Shown here: positions 21,500 to 22,593 of the stretch, piece after piece
How positions within the stretch are numbered: the first letter of the stretch is position 1
How the letters are laid out: every line of letters starts with the position of its first letter
DNA from: a virus
Virus record (IMG/VR): IMGVR_UViG_3300034404_000005
Coordinates: 1-22,593 of that record
Direction: 5' to 3' (one strand)
Length of the DNA: 22,593 nt
The notes under the pieces: generated by a model
The model's input: the letters and a program-made list of their open reading frames with translations, nothing else
Database searches by the model: none
What the model was told of the DNA's origin: nothing
Translations under genes and position numbers: made by a program

Positions 21500-22344
21500 A
21501 GCTTATCCTCCTGTTTAGTTATATCATAATTTGCCCACAAAATTTCAACTGTTTTTGGTCTTTCTTGTCTTTTGTTTTGTTTCGTGATAACATAAGAATG
21601 TTTTGTAGCTGGGATTTCAAGTTTATAAAAGTCCTTTAATTCTTCATTATAAAGAGGGTTTGCATATCCAGATAAAAGCCACTTTGCTTTTGTTTGTTTG
21701 AGAATATTAAGCAGGTCTTTATGGTCTTGTTCTGTAAAGTCGGGGTCATAGTAATGTTCCGCACTATAATAAGGCGGGTCTAAGTAGATAAAAACGTTGT
21801 CTCTGTCAATTACTTTATTGAGTAATTGACGAAAATCTAAACATTCTATATGAACGTTCTTTAATCTGTTGTGTATTAGGTGCAAAGTTTCTAAACTATT
21901 AAAAAACTGTTTGGTCTCTGATTTTGTAAAAGAATAAGCCCAACCACCAGAATTATGTTTGCCACCAAAACAAGTATAAAACAAATAGTAAGTTTTCACA
22001 GCCAAATCCACATCTCCTAATTCTTGTATTTCAGTTTTACGATAATCTTCTAAAAACTGTTTCCTTAAAGCACGAGAATAGACAAGCCATTTTACTTTTT
22101 CGTAAAACTCCTCAAACTTAAAAGCTACAACATAAAATAAGTTAGCAATTCGCTTGTCGTAATCATTATATATCTCTATCTTAGATGGTGATTTATTCAA
22201 AAGCACTTTAGCTGAACCGCCAAACGGTTCAACATAAATTTCATGCTTTGGTATTAGCTTCAAAATCACATCAAGCATGTAAAACTTACCTCCTATGTAT
22301 GGAAAAAAGCTTAACTTACCCTTTCTCCCAAACTTCGCTGACAT
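21484..22344 (-). CDS. D12-class (Dam-like) adenine-N6 DNA methyltransferase
   Basis: A 286-residue protein starting at ATG 22344, 6 bases after GGAGG (22355-22351); the in-frame TTG at 22362 precedes that site and is rejected. Motifs follow the D12 order: FPYIGGK (14-20) binding the S-adenosylmethionine region, YVEPFGGSAKV (37-47) as the F-x-G-x-x motif, IYNDYD (58-63) as the acidic ribose-binding motif, a long recognition segment, and LDPPYY (188-193) as the catalytic DPPY. It transfers a methyl group to adenine in a short DNA site that cannot be read from sequence. The usual length of D12 enzymes is 260-300 residues, so it appears intact. It overlaps polA by 29 bases. It may protect viral DNA from host restriction or mark it for a viral nuclease. 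Confidence 0.93.
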   Translation of the reverse strand: MSAKFGRKGKLSFFPYIGGKFYMLDVILKLIPKHEIYVEPFGGSAKVLLNKSPSKIEIYNDYDKRIANLFYVVAFKFEEFYEKVKWLVYSRALRKQFLEDYRKTEIQELGDVDLAVKTYYLFYTCFGGKHNSGGWAYSFTKSETKQFFNSLETLHLIHNRLKNVHIECLDFRQLLNKVIDRDNVFIYLDPPYYSAEHYYDPDFTEQDHKDLLNILKQTKAKWLLSGYANPLYNEELKDFYKLEIPATKHSYVITKQNKRQERPKTVEILWANYDITKQEDKLWKNL

Positions 22345-22593
22345 TTGGCACCTCCACTTCAAGTTTTATTTTAGCAACTTTATTACCAAACTCTTCTGCT
22401 TTCTCAACACACCAGTCCCACGCCTCTTCCATCTTTTCCTTGATTAGCTTAGCTAAGTCTTGTGCATCCTTGCTGTCTGCTTCTACTACTATCTCGTCAT
22501 GCACAAGATTAACTATCTTCAAGCTCGGTTCCTCCTGCTTCAGCAATATTATAGCTTTTTTGAAGAGTTCTGCACCACTGCCTTGTATTTGAT
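22316..22593 (-). CDS. polA: Family A DNA polymerase, C-terminal part (5' part outside window)
   Basis: The leftward frame is open to the right edge, so only the last 91 residues of a longer protein are visible. They start IQGSGAELFKKAIILL, matching the family A helix that follows the O-helix region (usual form N-x-x-I-Q-G-T-A-A-D). They continue with NLVHDEIVVEA, the palm motif C with the His-Asp-Glu triad where Asp binds catalytic metal. The closing residues give a normal polymerase C-terminus. The protein would copy viral DNA; a 3'-5' exonuclease domain cannot be judged here. Gly-Ser-Gly replaces the usual Gly-Thr-Ala. Its position at the head of the visible operon with methyltransferase and nuclease indicates a viral replication module. 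Confidence 0.93.
   Translation of the reverse strand, partial: QIQGSGAELFKKAIILLKQEEPSLKIVNLVHDEIVVEADSKDAQDLAKLIKEKMEEAWDWCVEKAEEFGNKVAKIKLEVEVPNVSEVWEKG

Noticed and set aside
22248-22592. + strand frame of 114 residues at the right edge
   Set aside because: Antisense to polA motif C and the start of the methyltransferase, both clearly real.

Overview
The window is a tightly packed stretch of a tailed double-stranded DNA virus (Caudoviricetes, most likely podovirus-like), cut at both ends. DNA is AT-rich, arginine is mostly AGA/AGG, and proteins are rich in Lys, Glu and Tyr. Nearly every gene touches or overlaps its neighbour. Spanins and a secreted transglycosylase imply a two-membrane (Gram-negative type) host. 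The family A DNA polymerase fragment at the right edge, with the compositional bias, suggests a virus of a thermophile, perhaps of Aquificales, for which polA-carrying viruses are known. The host assignment is inference; no host marker is present.

Left to right on the + strand: the end of a tail fibre/appendage gene and a tail-fibre-assembly-like protein (2-1035); a lysis cassette of overlapping inner and outer spanin, an unknown acidic protein, a holin-like membrane protein and a signal-peptide lytic transglycosylase (1028-2737); portal protein (2759-4540); a membrane coiled-coil protein and an unknown protein; a 403-residue ATP-grasp enzyme resembling phosphoribosylamine-glycine ligase (5244-6455); a coiled-coil protein that might be the small terminase; a block of beta-rich, probably tail, proteins (6823-9180); and large terminase (9177-10637). 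A sigma70-like promoter at 10634-10661 then precedes scaffold, major capsid protein, head-tail adaptor and four probable internal/ejection proteins, the last of 1321 residues (10684-20660). Two small + strand genes end the late block.

On the - strand, running in from the right edge, is a second operon: polA (3' part only), a D12-class adenine methyltransferase, a small helix-turn-helix protein and a VRR-NUC-type nuclease. Each gene overlaps the next by 16-29 bases. The nuclease gene lies antisense across the last + strand gene, so the two operons collide with no intergenic terminator.

The layout is thus a late structural/lysis transcription unit meeting an early replication/modification unit head-on. 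The least expected items are the ATP-grasp enzyme among virion genes, the antisense gene overlap at the convergence point, and perfect 36-bp in-frame tandem repeats in two consecutive ejection-protein genes. No tRNA, CRISPR array, integrase or transposase was seen, and no gene-free stretch exceeds 50 bases.
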